From assembly GCA_914767715.1 (NCBI GenBank), contig OU612072.1, forward strand, positions 7,254,001 through 7,318,000: 64,000 bases of DNA, given 5' to 3'. Shown here piece after piece: positions 48,940 through 63,056 of this stretch. The notes under the pieces were generated by a model, which was not told where the DNA came from, did not search any database, and saw nothing but the letters and a program-made list of their open reading frames with translations. Made by a program: the position numbers and the translations under genes. The DNA comes from Membranipora membranacea (taxonomy: Eukaryota; Bryozoa; Gymnolaemata; Cheilostomatida; Membraniporidae). How positions within the stretch are numbered: position 1 is the first letter of the stretch; every line of letters begins with the position of its first letter.

Positions 48940-49980
48940 TACCAATCTAGAAATGCCCTAATCATCGACACTGTATGGGGTATAATTACTGTTTGCAATT
49001 TTGTAAACAAGACAATTTCTCAGGCTAATTATCCATGCTACTAGGGACAGCCAATCAGATAACAGTCAGATGGGACCCTGTGTTTAGTGTCCTAACCGTA
49101 TAACGCTATGATACTATTTCCATTCTAAGAGAAGAATCTAATTCAGTGATAAATAGCCATCGCTTTCTCATGATCAGTTACATACTCCTCATCCAAATAA
49201 TGAAATGTATCAGTGTCTACAGGCATATGGATTGACCCTTTGATTGGATGTTTCCATAAGTTCTAGTCAAATTACTGCATCGATCGACCCAAACAAGAAA
49301 AGTATACTAGGTTGCCCCTCAATATCAAAATTCAAATAATACGCATTACATCTGATAGGACGCCCGGTCCACATTTCAACTTGACCAGTCATCATTTTGA
49401 TGTCAGAATAGTGTATTATGAACTCTAGTGTTTGTCTTTGATTTTTCTTTTTATTGAAGAGAGACACCTATTTTTACCCTACTAAGCTATAGGCCCTTTC
49501 CATAGACATTCTTAAATCAAAGTTTCTCACACAGAGCTATTTGTGTCCCATGTGGAAGGAGTATATCTAATACCTCATGAGCAGAGGTTGTACAGGTGGT
49601 GACCCGTCTTTCAGTGCCACAAGCTGCCGCCATACTTACTGAACTGCGGCGGTACAGGGAGTACGAGCTTGATTCATTTACTTTGAATAGCATTGTTACT
49701 GTAGGGAGAAACCTTAAAATCTAGACAAATATTATCTAGCCTATCTCCACCTGACCTAGATATATAAGCTGATAAGAAGCTCAGTTGATGATCTACCTCC
49801 CAAAAACCCTCCCCCCCCCCCCCGCAATGTATGTGTTAGAGAAGCTATCAAATATAAACGAATAGAATGTGTAGCCTTGTGTAGACACATCAGTTATCAC
49901 TGATGGCTTACCGTCTGACTTACTATGGTCTCAGAGCTACCTAAGCTATAGAATTCTCAGTGTAACGTTTGACATACAGA

Positions 49981-50005
49981 AGCTGCTGCTGCTGCTGCTG
50001 CTGCT
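49981..50005 (+). repeat. CTG/GCT trinucleotide run
   Basis: AGCTGCTGCTGCTGCTGCTG and on to TACTCAG; the unit A copy reads AGCCTGATGCTACTCAG, so the run expanded in unit B after duplication. Confidence 0.9.
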
Positions 50006-50889
50006 ACTCAGTACAAGTGTTGGTCTAACTCTGTGCGGTCTACTAACACGATAAATAGAACACTGCTATGTGACTGTGAATGTTTAACTGAGCTATAAAG
50101 TTAATGATGCAATAATAGACTTTGGTCCAACAGGAACATGTAATACAGGATTGTGAGTAAGGAAAAACTGCTTATTATAGCAACTGTTTACACAGTGTTA
50201 TCAAATCTTAGGCCAGAAAAGTGAGTCAGGGGATTTCCCAAATAGATGACGCCATCCATGGAACAACATTTTAAACATGGCAAAGCAGTTTAATGCCATT
50301 ATTGCCTCATTTTTTTCATTCAATACACAGTTAATATTCAGTTAATCTTCATTCACACTGCCAGTGTAATCCATACTTCATATTGACAAGGATAGAATCA
50401 AATTGTCGTTGATGGTATGTCATTGCCCCTGTACCCTAAAGATGGAGCACTTTCTTAACAACTGATCTTTTGGTTCCAATACTCGCCCTAATATATTTCC
50501 AAGGTTTACTCATAATAGACTGGCAATGTTGACCTCAATAGTTTGAAATGTTGCAAAACCTATCAACGGCTAAGGTACCATGCGGAAACAGACAGCACCG
50601 GACCAATTTGAAATATTGCAGTTCCATCAGTTTATTATATTGTAAGGCATTCCAACGGGTTAGAATATTGTAAGCTTTTTACGGAGAAAAATGTGCAATG
50701 CTTCAACAGCACCGCTGTAGCCAGAAAAGCGAAGCATATGTATCTGAGTTGAAGTGATCATTCAACATTTCTAGTTACAATTCCTTCAAACCCATACAAA
50801 CACCTTTTATTTCCTTAGAATTCACTGCAAGGCTGCTAAAATACTGGAGTCATCAGTTAAATTCCCAGATTTGTAGCAACACATGGATG

Positions 50890-51230
50890 GCGATGCTCTA
50901 GAATAGTTATCTACTCGGGCTAAGCCTTCTCCATAGTTCTTGCCCTGGGTATAATATGTTCAGTGCTAGGTATTTCAGTTCTCTCTATTCCTTGTCATTG
51001 TTCTTGTGACATGATAGAGAACCATGAGGAGCATGCGTAGGTGATGATTGGTCGAATACAAGCCTTATATAATTGTCTTATAGTAAGTACAGCAACTCCG
51101 GAGTGTTTGAAGTCGATAAGAGTGTGTCAATCAGGGGTGGGGGGGGGGGGGTGTTTTCTTGACGATGATACCAAGATGATTTTTCAAGTCAGATGGTTAT
51201 CTATCACCACCTTCAGGAATAAGGTTCTTT
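50890..51230 (-). mobile_element. Decayed LINE reverse transcriptase fragment (unit B copy)
   Basis: Minus strand reads TIRQLYKACIRPIITYACSS then WFSIM, slightly closer to the LINE consensus than the unit A copy (K for V). The insertion therefore predates the duplication. Confidence 0.6.
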
Positions 51231-52524
51231 CCACACATTGAATCATCTTCCCCATTCATAATGAAGTTAGTTGCAGGCGGAACATGATGTTTGTGCATGT
51301 TGGAAAATTGTACTGTCACAGATTTTTTCGCATTTGCTATCAGGTTGTGATTCTCACACCGGTTCTAAACATCATCAATTGTATGCTGTAAATCTGTTTA
51401 GCCCTACCAGCGCTGTTTGGTGTTATGATGAGGTCGTCAGTGGTTTTTATCAGGCTTCCATGTTCATTCGCTAAAGTGCCAACAATGCAACCAGAAGAGA
51501 GGCCCGCGGAGAGTGCCTTGGAGACCTGTGTTTTTTTTTGCAAATTGTTTTTCAAAATTCTGCTGACGTACCTAAGAGGGTAAAGTAATAGCAGAAGGAT
51601 AAGTTTGAGCACATGTATGGGATAGTAAAATAACAGCTATCATTCACTCAACCTAATAACTTTAAATTAACTCCATTCAATGCAAGTGAACATTTGTGCT
51701 AATTAACATCAAATTATCTCCAAACTTGCTAAACTTCACTTAACCAATATTAACCCCTATATGGTAGCTGGCTGTGTATTTCCTACACCAATCCTCTTCA
51801 AATATAAAAACCTGTACATCAATAGTTTAAAAAGCTCATAAACTCCTTGTTGATACAAAAGGATGGCCTGTGTCTTGTACAGAAACACCTCAAAGACAAT
51901 ATATAATAATGTAAAATTTTCCAACAGGAAAATTTGCACCGCTGTACTTATAGAAAATGGTGATGTGAGTTTGAATTCTCGATAGATCAAGACTTCTTTG
52001 AAACCCGAGACACTTTACGCATTCTAAGAGTCAATTAAGTCAAGAGTAATATATTTGGTGGATGTGAGTGAAACGTTATAAAAGTTACGCCAAAAGTCTC
52101 AGATGCAACACTTTAATGTCTAATCTGTCTGACAGCCAACTAATTTTTGGCAGTTACTCCATTACAATAAGTGTGAACCCAACAAATCATAAACAAATAC
52201 ATTGGTATGGTGATAAGACCTGCATAAACATTGAAACCCATATCAAGTTACTGCAGTTTACAGTTGAGTAGACACAATGTTAACACTTTGGTTATCACTA
52301 TATACAGGTAATGTGCAGAAGAATCTTATTATTCATGGAAATCCCACTATAAAGTGACCTCTATACTGCAGTGTTCTAATCAGCATTGGAGCAAAGACTG
52401 TCAAGACTATATTGTATTCATGAGTGTATGACAAAGTGTATGATAAATAAGTGCACATACACCAATGGTATAAATAAGTTGAGTTACCAACAGTGGGATC
52501 AGTGATCAAAAATTTCTGCCAGTG

Positions 52525-52793
52525 TCAAATATAGGCAGAGTCAAACAAAGCGTTGCTGCAGTCAAAATTGGTGGATTGAATGTTTTTGTATATGACAACT
52601 TCGAGCCGACTATTATTAGATAAGGAAAATAATTCTTGGAAATATTTCTTTTTATTCTTGATCATTATTCTCTTCTCGTAACCCTTTCGGCTATGCTGTT
52701 TGGTTGAATCTGACAACAAACCCTCAGACATCTGGTTGAAAAACTGTTCAGCACCCTTAGTCCCAATATCCGTCTGCAACAAACTTAAAGTAT
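52525..52793 (-). other. Conserved candidate exon (TDIGTKGAEQF frame), unit B copy
   Basis: Frame reads TDIGTKGAEQFFNQMSEGLL and the same Lys-rich continuation as 35692-35960. Conservation of the frame between copies is the only evidence of coding. Confidence 0.3.
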
Positions 52794-53189
52794 TGAAATG
52801 GCAACTCAATCCTTAGTAGGTTTACTAATCACAATAGTAACCTTTTAAACTTTCCTGCAAGGTGAATAACCTCATGTACACTATACTCTGTAGATTTCCA
52901 GTTTGCTGCTCGAGCTGAACCTGACAAGATACAACAGCCTGTAGATGACAGTGACGAAGAGGACGAATAGTCAACAGCAGTGATCAATATATCTTCGATG
53001 TGGCTGGTCAATCTTAGAATTATATAGGCGTATTTGTCCGTATATACATCAGCGAGAAACACAGCATTCCATAACAGCCTGTTACCTCAAGTTACTTTAA
53101 GTATAAAGACTGAAAATTTATAAAATCTCTCCCATCCTCCCAGCCACTACTCTCATATACTCTTCAGGTACATCTGCACTGAGTTGTAT

Positions 53190-53216
53190 CAGGGAGTTTG
53201 GCACCCAAACTCCCTG
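53190..53216. mobile_element. 27-bp palindromic micro-insertion
   Basis: CAGGGAGTTTGG, a 3-base loop and CCAAACTCCCTG, flanked by TTGTAT on both sides. The unit A counterpart at about 36340 has a single TTGTAT and no insert. The CAGGG end resembles hAT termini. Confidence 0.75.
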
Positions 53217-54634
53217 CTTGTATCTACACACAGTTGTGATGATCTTGAGAAGTTGTCTACTCCGACTCATATTACTATTATTTTGTATATTCCGAATATT
53301 GTCTTTTTATTGTCTTTTTATTGACTTTTAACGATTGTATGAATGCCGATAAAGTATAACTTACCCGTTTAATAATTAATAAAAGTTTGGTAAAGACTTA
53401 CTACTTGGTATTTTTGGAAGGTAAAAAGATACATGATTAGTGTTCGACATACAGTGCTGACAGGTGGATGGTGACTGACAACAGTGAATATAATGCTAGA
53501 GGAAGATGACATAGGTATTTATAACTTATGTGTCAGAGGACGATTTAACGCTATGCACAGAACGATGTAAATTATTTCTAGCTAATAGAAAAAATGATTG
53601 GTACAGATAGAGCTTGCGGACTGTTTGCGATATTGTAACTTTTCCAACCGCTAACATTATTTTAAGTGATCAGGCTCCTTCTCAGGAGAGACAAGTTGCA
53701 CTGATGTAGCAGAAAACTGGCCACATGGATTAGATTTGAGATCATTGCTTAACTTTGTTAGCAGCTCATTTCTTCCTTGGAAGCTAAATACTTTATGCTT
53801 CCTGAATCATATCAAACACAAGTTATATACTTCTATTCGGAGATGAAGCAAGGCAAATAACTTTAAATATTTCCATTACAATGTGTGTAGATCAAGTCAG
53901 GAGTCATCTGACAGTTAAGGGTAAGGATTTGTGATCTTATGATCCAGGTTCAATTACTGGCGTTGGCTGTGAATTTTGATTTGGCACTGGCAAGCTATTC
54001 ATCCTGGCCAGGTGTGATCAGAGCAGGCCATGAATACAGGAGGTCTGCTGAGTGCTTGCAGGCAGGACAAAGTACTGCCTCTTCAAAAAAGAATAGCTGG
54101 CAACGGCAGGCAAGGGTAACAGGTTTCTACCCCACACAAGCCACCTGCCCTTAAGATTGGCCCTGAAATAGGGTGGTCAAATAGAGACCTAGAGTATAGA
54201 ACAGTCACAATAACATTTAATTAACATATTATATTGTATTGTGATGAGGTATGCAGAAAATATCCAATCCAGTTGATGCAGTTTACACAATGCCAACTGA
54301 AGGAAGTCCCTTGGTTATCACAATATACATACTATATTATAAACAAGCTTATGTGCACTTCCATCTAAAGTAGAATCTTATTACTCATGGAAATCCCTCA
54401 TTAAGTGCACTATACGATCTGTTGATGTAGCCTGTCTCAAATACAGTGGTGATAATCTTTTTAGAATACTTCACATTGGTCTGTTTATCCGCCTGCATCA
54501 AGCCTAAACTAAACCCACAGTAGGTTTACTTATTTATTCAGGTGGTATTAATAGTCCATGGGGACTTTTGTTAAGAAAACGAATTAGAAAGAATGTCTTT
54601 TAAATCATGTTATCCTTCCTTTTTAGAACAAATG

Positions 54635-54930
54635 TTAAAATGGTCGAAGCAACACAAAACATCTTCCCAGGAAAAAATACTGTCTAAAATATTTGTCAGT
54701 ATTTATTTTTTTATTTGGTTCCTGCGTCCAGTAAATATTGAAATTCAGGCATAAACTGGCGACTAAAAAAATATTGCAGCTTATTGTCATGTACTCAGGT
54801 CCTTGGTCTATAAGCTTTCGCTCTGATTCTAGGGAATCTATTATTTTATTAACAGCCTGTAAGAGGTTTGGTATTGAGCGTCCGAAGTTGTCTTCGTCAC
54901 ATCTAATATTTGAAAAACTTGCCGTGTGTA
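54635..54930 (-). other. Conserved candidate exon (NIRCDEDNFG frame), unit B copy
   Basis: HTASFSNIRCDEDNFGRSIP and NKIIDSLESERKLIDQ, colinear with 37851-38177 apart from three missing codons. Confidence 0.35.
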
Positions 54931-55808
54931 TTACACCACTTGTCACTGACAGATTTAGATGATTTACTCCTGGTAATTGCGACAATGTATGAGTATAGTC
55001 AGTCCTCAAATTGCACCATTTCAGCAGAATTTATCTCTAACCTAGCTTGGTAAATAAATATGCAAGACCTCAACTAACTTGATTTGGTCCTCAGTTGTTG
55101 TGTTATTCCTGGTTGCGGATTGACTCTAAATTAAAAAAAAAACATTCAAATTTAACATGTAGGCCTAATTATTATTGAGCCTTTCAAGATTAAAATTGAA
55201 CTATCGAAATGGCCAACTGACTGTGGTATCATGGTATTTTATTGAAGGCGTAACCGTGGCCTGTAAGATTACAAACATTGTTACGACAGAACGGGACAAA
55301 ATTAAAACATTATAAAATAAGTAATTAAGAGCCTTCTGGACATTCGAAAATAGCATATAATTAAAGTGCACATATAAGGAAATGTCAAGATAAAGATCTC
55401 AAAGATTAATAACAGTTCTCACAGATAAACCACTCTATCAAGCGAAACATTAGCCACCTACAGATGTAAATACAAAACACTCCACTCAACCTCTTTGGCC
55501 TGCCAGACTGTGTCTGAATCGAGTAACACTAGTAGCACGAAGATTTGAGTTCTGAGTTAAAAATCTACGAAATAGTTGTGTACACTTAATGTGCTATTCT
55601 ATTATGGTCTAAAAGTGAATTTTGATTTAATCAAAAATCTTAATCATATATCTTCCCTCTCGTCAAAAAAGACAATTGAAGATGGATGGTACAGTAAATT
55701 TATTATCATAGTCAGTGAAAAGACATCTACCGTCTCTGGTTATATATATGTGTGCTGTTATAATTATTGTATAAATAACGATATAAAATAGTTTAATCAT
55801 TGTATAAA

Positions 55809-58800
55809 CTACTTCAGTCTGTAGTATATAATCTGATCTGGATCCCTGGAAGACAATACCAGCTGATCACCTTCTAGTTGGATACCCGTAAGCCTAGTAG
55901 ATGAATTACCAAGATCTAGGTCCAGATTCTTCACATAATTACCTTCAAAAAGAAATTAAAATTATCATAAATCCCTAATATCCAGGTAAATTTGGTAACC
56001 AAGGATTAGGCTTTGTATTTAGAGTGTATTGTAGAGTGGAAAAATTATTCAGCTGTCAGGTGTTAAGAAAGAGCATGTATTAGTTAATATTTTGTTGCAT
56101 CTTGAAAATACAGAGTTAACGATGCCTTATTATTATTATGTCAGAGCTTAATTGTCTAATAATCTTGGTAATCCAGGAACTTCGGAGCATTTTGCGACAA
56201 TCTTTAACTTGAGCAGACAGAAAAGCATTGCATAACAATAATATGCTCCCTACAATAATTTATCAGACATACCTGTGTTAATATCCAGTACAGAGATAGA
56301 TATGCTGGAGAAATCTGCTACCAGCACATAGCGCTTAGCGTAACGTACTACAGCTGTTGGGTCCTCCACATGAGTAGATGTCCACTCTATCTCTTCTGTA
56401 GTCAGGTTTAGCTTGTATACTTTGCAGGTCCACCGGCTATTGATGATAACAGAGTCATCTCCAGCCTCACATATATACGAGGTATAACTAAGCTGAGTAC
56501 AGGGAATGTGTCTGATGATGTCACCAGTTAGTGAATACACAATGAGCCTACCATTATATACATCACATACTATCACATGAGATCCTACTAAAGCTAACTT
56601 ATTACCGCAATTAAGAAAGATATGACTGTTAGGATGATACCATGAGGTAATAGGCTGACCTAACATATTATAAATGCATAGTCTTCTCTCCCTCTTATAA
56701 TTCTGAATTACAAATATTTGATTATCTTTAGCTCTGATACAATCTACAAATTCCCCTGATTGTAAAGAAGTAAATCTTGTCTGATTTCCCTGAGAATCGA
56801 TCTGTAATATTGACCCAATGGATCCTACATATGTCACACCTTTATACTGACAGATGGCACAGGGATAGTCGTCTAACGATAATGTTTTGATTGTATCTAT
56901 AGCAGATGGTGGTTTGATATTTTTGAGCACAATGTGATTGTTGAGGCTGATTATGAAACTCTCTGCTGCTGCAAGCTTCACCTCTATGTCTCTACTCTCA
57001 TTCTCTGGAAAAAAATCTTAGAGTGATTACCAATGCCTGAGTTGATTGTCAAATGACCAAAATAATCTAAATAATATATTACAATACATAATTTCAATTA
57101 TTTGTATTAAAAGGATCTTTGAAATGTGTATTTACCAGTATTAACCCATACCTTTGATAGTAAAGAAAAAAAGAGTAAAATGAACGTTTTTAGATAAATA
57201 TTGATTCAAATGGTGCACAAATTTTGGAAATCACTTTGAATGCGTAAAAAAATTGGAATTTTGGTGTCCACTCAATTGGATTCAAAGCTAAGTTATATAA
57301 ACACACCTTGGATAACAAATATTACCTGTTAGGAGAGGTTCTATAACAGTGTTCGGTACAATAAGATCCCTGTGCTGACTCTCCATCATTTCTGACAGCT
57401 TTCTCTCTATCTGGGTTTTCTCCTTCAGCAGGGAGATCTGATGAAAAGAGAGTTTACATTACAGTGATACAGAGCTGCACAGGACCAGTACTCCCATATT
57501 TTAATCCCCGAAAATGATTTGTGATCTATAGTGTGGAAATTGGATTTGTCTTCTCATTTGTGACAAGGAGCCAACAACTACAGTTTATCATCATAACAGC
57601 ATGATTTTGTTGAAGGTATATAGATGCAGATGAAATCGAGTGATAGACAAATATGATAATCACTGATATGTTTAAAATATTTTTGAAAAAGATTATACCC
57701 AAATCACAGGATTATTGCGAAAGTATGAAAGGAAATATGTGGACCCGCACTGTGTCCAGTATGAAACTAATTCGAGAGAGATTCGAGAAATTCGAGAGAT
57801 ATGAAACTAATTCGAGAAGCTGATCTATCATTAGATATATATATATATATAATGTATATATTTATATATATCTGTATACAATATATATGTTACATGTTGT
57901 ACCGTAGACATACAAATAGACAGTTTTCTGAGCTCTGATTTAGGCTTGAAAAAGACAAGACGAGTCTGCGTTCCACATACATCAACATGAATCCATTTGA
58001 CAATTGACTCGTCCCAAGTAACTTGTGATTTGAGTTATCAACTTACCCGATTGCAGGGATCAAACATATCTCTGATTTTCTTCATCTCTTCACAGATACC
58101 AGTATACTTGATATTGTACTGCGATACTGACTCCTTACTTTCTCTTCTGTTCTGTATAAATTCAGCTTCCAGCTGTTTGTATTTCTCATTTATTTCCTGG
58201 ATCTACAAACATTAGCAGGCGAATGAATCTAAGTAATGATTGACCATATCGTCATGAGAAAATACTTCGCTCATATCCTTACTCCTTGTAGCTGCCGAAA
58301 CCAACATCAAAACCATTTCAGTTCAGATCAACGAAATCAGAGACCAAAAACTAATCAATCACAGTTTTCTTGCCCAAGTTGTCATTGTCAACAAACGAAA
58401 TTGAGATTAATCTATAAAGGCTGGTAGAGAACAAAACTCTTCACCCTACAAGTTTGGCCCAGTGATTCCGTCTAATGCTGAGTCATGTCCCAAGATTGAC
58501 AATTTATAAGATACAGCTAAAATGGAACTTTTCCCTTCCAACAGATCTAAGATCACTATAGTAATTTTGTTTCAGTCTTTGAGGTTTTTTGATGTCCATG
58601 CACCCATTGTCTTCCGACAATCTAAATCCTTGAGACGAATGGTCCCTCAGCAGTGCCTGCAGACAATTCAGAGGCAAATTTACACACAGACCTGCTGATC
58701 ACGAGTGTGATGTATAGATCTTACTCCATCACCAGTCTCTTCATCCCATTGAGTCAGTAAATCTGAAGTCTGACTTATAACTTCAGTGAACCCTTCGAGT

Positions 58801-61800
58801 TTCCCTTCTGCACAAGATTTCAAAGGCTCCAGTTTGGACCGAATCCTTTCTGCAAGCTGGGAGAGTGGAATATACTTGTGTGATGAGCCTGTAACTATAA
58901 CAAAAATAAAGTTTCGGATTCGGTAGTAAAATTTTATCAATAGCAGCAATTTAGTTAAATTATGACATTTCCTGAATTATATTGACATGGCGCTGGTCAA
59001 ACCCAATTCAATAGTTTGAGATGCAAAATTAGGAAGAATACAAATTATGTGCCTCTTGCTAATATTTGGGAAATAAATGCAACAAATGTTGCAAAATTAT
59101 TATTACCCAAACAGAATGTGGTTGGTGAGTTTAGGCAGTTACAACAGAACATCTCACAACAGTTTTCACATCCCACAGATGATTGTTCTGCGCGGTGTAT
59201 GCTACAAAATGTCCCTTCTTGTAGTGATATTGTGTCCGTGGACTGCGTATGATGAGCTGATGTTCTCCAGTTGTCTGTCCGGCCAACCATTGCAGCTTCA
59301 TCTGTAAGCGATGGTGACTGGGCTATATCCATTATTGGTCGAACTAACTGCACTACCTGGTGAGGAGACACAATAAGCACGATGAATTTCAGGCTATTAT
59401 TGTGGTGGCATTTGTACATATAGAACAATGACAAGGCATCAAATTTTATGGTGTAAAACTAGAGAAGAACCCCCAGTGATTTCATCGACTTCTATTTACT
59501 TCAAGCTGGGCTTATGGCCGTGCATAAACACAAGATATTTGTAAAGCTGGTGGTACAATTTAGAGTTTTTGGAAATAGGTGGCTCATTATTGCCAGTTTA
59601 TTACTTCTACCTTGCCCGCTGGCTTGTTGCCTGCTTGTTTACATGGCGGTCGACTCTGATTAGTCTCAATCAGCACACATTCATATTGTCTACTGTCAAT
59701 GTTAGCATCAGCTTCAGGATGAAAACCTGTAAAAATCAGACAGGATTATTTAATGAGAACAATAGACCATGTGGTAAATCCTTATGGCTGCATGCCTGGC
59801 TTTTGAAGTGTGTAGAGTGCGTATGAGAGGACATTGTGGCATGTGGAAATCTTATCAAATAAAGGAAAAAAGATAGGCAATTTGGAATTCATTTCAATGT
59901 AGGAAACCAGTCATCTCATATGGTAGAGAGTGTTACCAGTTTAAATTGAAGACAGAATACAATAAAATTGTGAAAATTGTCTATTGAGTATTTAAAATTT
60001 GAGCCTTTGAAAAGGTGCATTGATCTCTGCCTTAAATAAAAAAGCAAGATCCACCAGCTTACACTTTAGTTGGCTTATTGTGAAATGAGCGCAGCAGCAA
60101 GAAAGAGCATGCTCTGCAATAAAGTTATTTTGACTTTACGTTAATTTAAAATAGGCGCCTCCATTTACGGTTCGATAGATTGATAAAGTGAATACATAAT
60201 GATGGCGAGTCTCTAACTAGCACTACATAAGCTGATGTTCTTTAAGACATAAAGATGACAATGGCAACAGGTGAATCAATTTTTTCCATGGTAATAATAT
60301 TTAACTACATGTAAAGTGTTATAACCTTGATGTGGAGAAGTGAGAGCAATGAGGCCTTCTGCTGCAAGGGTGGCTTCTGGTGTAGGAGGGTTACACAAAT
60401 CAATGGATGATATAGAAAGGGGAGCAGGCATTCCCTCTCTGCCATACTCAGAGGGTGATATTGATAGATTTTTATCATCTGATAATGTCTCATCTGTCAC
60501 CTGATGATGGAACTCATCTGATGACAAGCTGAAGTTGGGCTGTGGTAAGAAAGAGTCAAAAAATCAGGGTAAGGGTTAAGAGATATCGAACAGTGTAATT
60601 AAAAGGACAACTCCAGACTGCCTGTCATTATATACCATGGGACATGCACAAGAGATTTTGGAGATTTGTACCAAACTCCCTAGAACAAGTTTAATCCGAT
60701 TGCCTGCATTCCTGTTGCTCCATTCTACTGGTCACGCCGTGGATCGGGAGCGACTCAGAATGCAGTCAAATAGACCAAAGTTGGTCTACAAACTCCCTAA
60801 CATGCACTGATAAAAAAGTTAGACTTGTAAGACTTCTGATAAATGAGGATTTGAATTTGAAAGTTTATATTAATCAGGGGCAGTTAGGCTAATATGGAAT
60901 AATCCTCCCAAATGCAATCAAAGCGTTCAAATTTGACAGATTTGACAGATGTCAAATGTCACAGAAAACTTTACCTCAAGATTAAGAGCACTGTTATCAT
61001 CTTCACCTTGGCATCTGCACATCTGATATTTAATGTTACACCGCTGACAGAGAGGTAGATTGTCATCATCACCGTCAGCGCCTTCAGGGGAAAGTTCAGT
61101 AACGGTTGTAGGCAGGTTGGAAGGTACTGTCTGTAATCAAGGGTTACACTTTGTATACAGTTGAACATTCAAGGGAAAGGAAACTTGTATTCAAAGTTGA
61201 TCGCGGTATGATATCATAATATTATTTCACACTTTAACACTTTAATTTATTTAAAAATGCTGTTGGCTAGCAGTCTATCAAAACTCCTCCCATACTAGCA
61301 AGTTATGCACCCCCGACAGAAAGAGACAGATTTATAATGACAGCGATCATATTTAAATCTGACGAAATAAATCAGTTCCACCCGACCTCTTGTTAAGCGA
61401 TAAAAAACTGCAATACTTACTTCATCCATGTCTTCTTTATAAATACAAGGTACGAAGTGGTTTGGCCTCCATTTCCCTTGACCCAGAAGTTCAATAGAGG
61501 ATTCATCAGTGCTTGTCCAGCTAATCACAACTCTTCGAACAGCTGTCCCTTCAGGCTTGATGGCCCCAGAAAAGAGCTCTCTCTTTGTGTAGGGGTTGTT
61601 ATTGCTGGGGTAAATAACTTCTATTTCAACACTCAGAAGTTGACTTAAAAAGAAGATGTCTACCATTGAGCTGTACTTTCCGGAATCGAGCATCGATCTG
61701 CTGTGGTTTTTGATCGCCCTCATGGAATCCTTAGCGACAAAGTCATGTTCAGCAATGGATGATTGTAGAATTATATCTAGGTCTTTTTCAGTAAGATCAC

Positions 61801-63056
61801 TTCTGAATGTTTTTCTCAGCTTTGGCAGGTTAAAAAGATTGGCATTGTTTTGCATAAAAATGCAGTTTCTAACTCTGAGTTCGAATGCTTTGTCTTCAGA
61901 GCCAAAGAGCAACCAGCATACAGAGTTGAAGAGGCAACTGCCATCTTTACTAACATCCATAGGTAAGAGATTTGTGACAGACTGGCGCCTAAAATAAAAG
62001 ATAATGGATGATAATCAAGTCATCACCATCAGATCTAGAATGTTGAAGAATGTGTGAATAAAACTTTTGGGAGTTGCCCTCTCAAAATAGCAAACTTGGG
62101 GTTTGGCTAAGCTCAGGGCCTAACGATTTTTTACAACTTTACCAATCTAACCAATGAAGAGGAAGAAGAAGAAGAAGAAAGAACATTAATTTACCTGAAT
62201 ATCTTCTCAGTTATTAGGTCCACCCTTTCCATACAATTCTGGGCCTTTGTACTAACAGCAATCGGGATGTGGAAATGCTGATCATCCTGCAAAAAAAAAC
62301 ATTTTTTTTCCTCGTCCTTCAACTTAATTTTACAACAATATGGTTTTTCAAGACATCAAACAACAATAGGTGAAAACAATCACTGTCATGACTGCTTGAC
62401 ATGGTATCTGAATTCTCAGCGATTAAATCGATAGATGGAAGAGATGAACCCTAGACTTAATAATAAATAATAATAAAAAAAGTAATAATAAATAATAATA
62501 ATAGTAATAATAATTAATATTATTAAGTCTATGGATGTATTAGACTAAATTCATAGAGTGTACTTTAAGCGTGATCATGGAACTAAAGTGTGTGTTTGCA
62601 ACACTTATAATTTAATCGCTGTGTTTCCATGAGATTGAACTGAGCAAATTTCGGGACGGTTCGATCTATGATAATGCATCCTGGTTCGCGCTGAGCTCGA
62701 AGGTTCAGTACACGCTGTGTTGAGAGATCTACAGCGAGTCCCCGTGGCAGAGCATCATCAAAGGCTGCCGATCGAGAGACCCGGGATCAAGGCCCGAATG
62801 TGGCAGGTAACTTTTGAAGTTTCAGCTCGACCTTAACCCATGGAATTGGATGCATATTCTGAGGGCGAGCCAAAAGTGACAACTCAGCTCGAGCTCAAAA
62901 TTTACATGGAAACATGCAGTGATTTACCTTATCATGGAATGTTGTAAATTAAAAAACTTACCACTGGCAGGGAGTTGGTCCAGTCATCCTGTGGTTTCAA
63001 AGTGTCTGCTAGCACCCTGAAATCTAGTTTCGTTGGTTGCTTTGGTTGTTGAAAAC
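55809..63056 (-). CDS. Unit C HTH-OTU-B-box-coiled-coil-propeller gene, 5' end not in window
   Basis: Exons 2 to 13 by comparison with unit B: 63056-62962, 62286-62195, 61988-61421 (OTU), 61130-60975, 60539-60326, 59726-59611, 59356-59107 (B-box), 58888-58692, 58202-58047, 57437-57326, 57004-56273 (propeller), 55942-55809. All frames are open and GT-AG borders are kept. The OTU exon has DGSC and WRPNHF and two extra residues (EH) compared with unit B. The propeller exon has one extra codon. No counterpart of the HTH exon was found in 63057-64000, so it lies beyond the window or is missing. From about 61345 leftward to 57010 the sequence is nearly identical to unit B; to the right it is clearly diverged. 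Confidence 0.75.
62458..62525. repeat. TAA/AAT microsatellite
   Basis: Interrupted runs of TAATAA-type triplets in the intron between exons 2 and 3 of the unit C gene; absent from unit B. Confidence 0.85.

Larger units (their letters stand above)
49306..55808. repeat. Unit B/C inter-genic segment, copy of 32809-39007
   Basis: Runs parallel to 32809-39007. Differences include a CTG-type triplet run at 49981-50005, a 27-bp palindromic insertion at 53190 and several deletions. It holds a LINE fragment (50890-51230), the candidate exons 52525-52793 and 54635-54930, and no complete gene. Confidence 0.8.

Noticed and set aside
62640-62830. tRNA or SINE around GAGACCCGGGATCAAGGCCC
   Set aside because: No cloverleaf could be folded and boxes are not correctly spaced; it is only a GC-richer patch.
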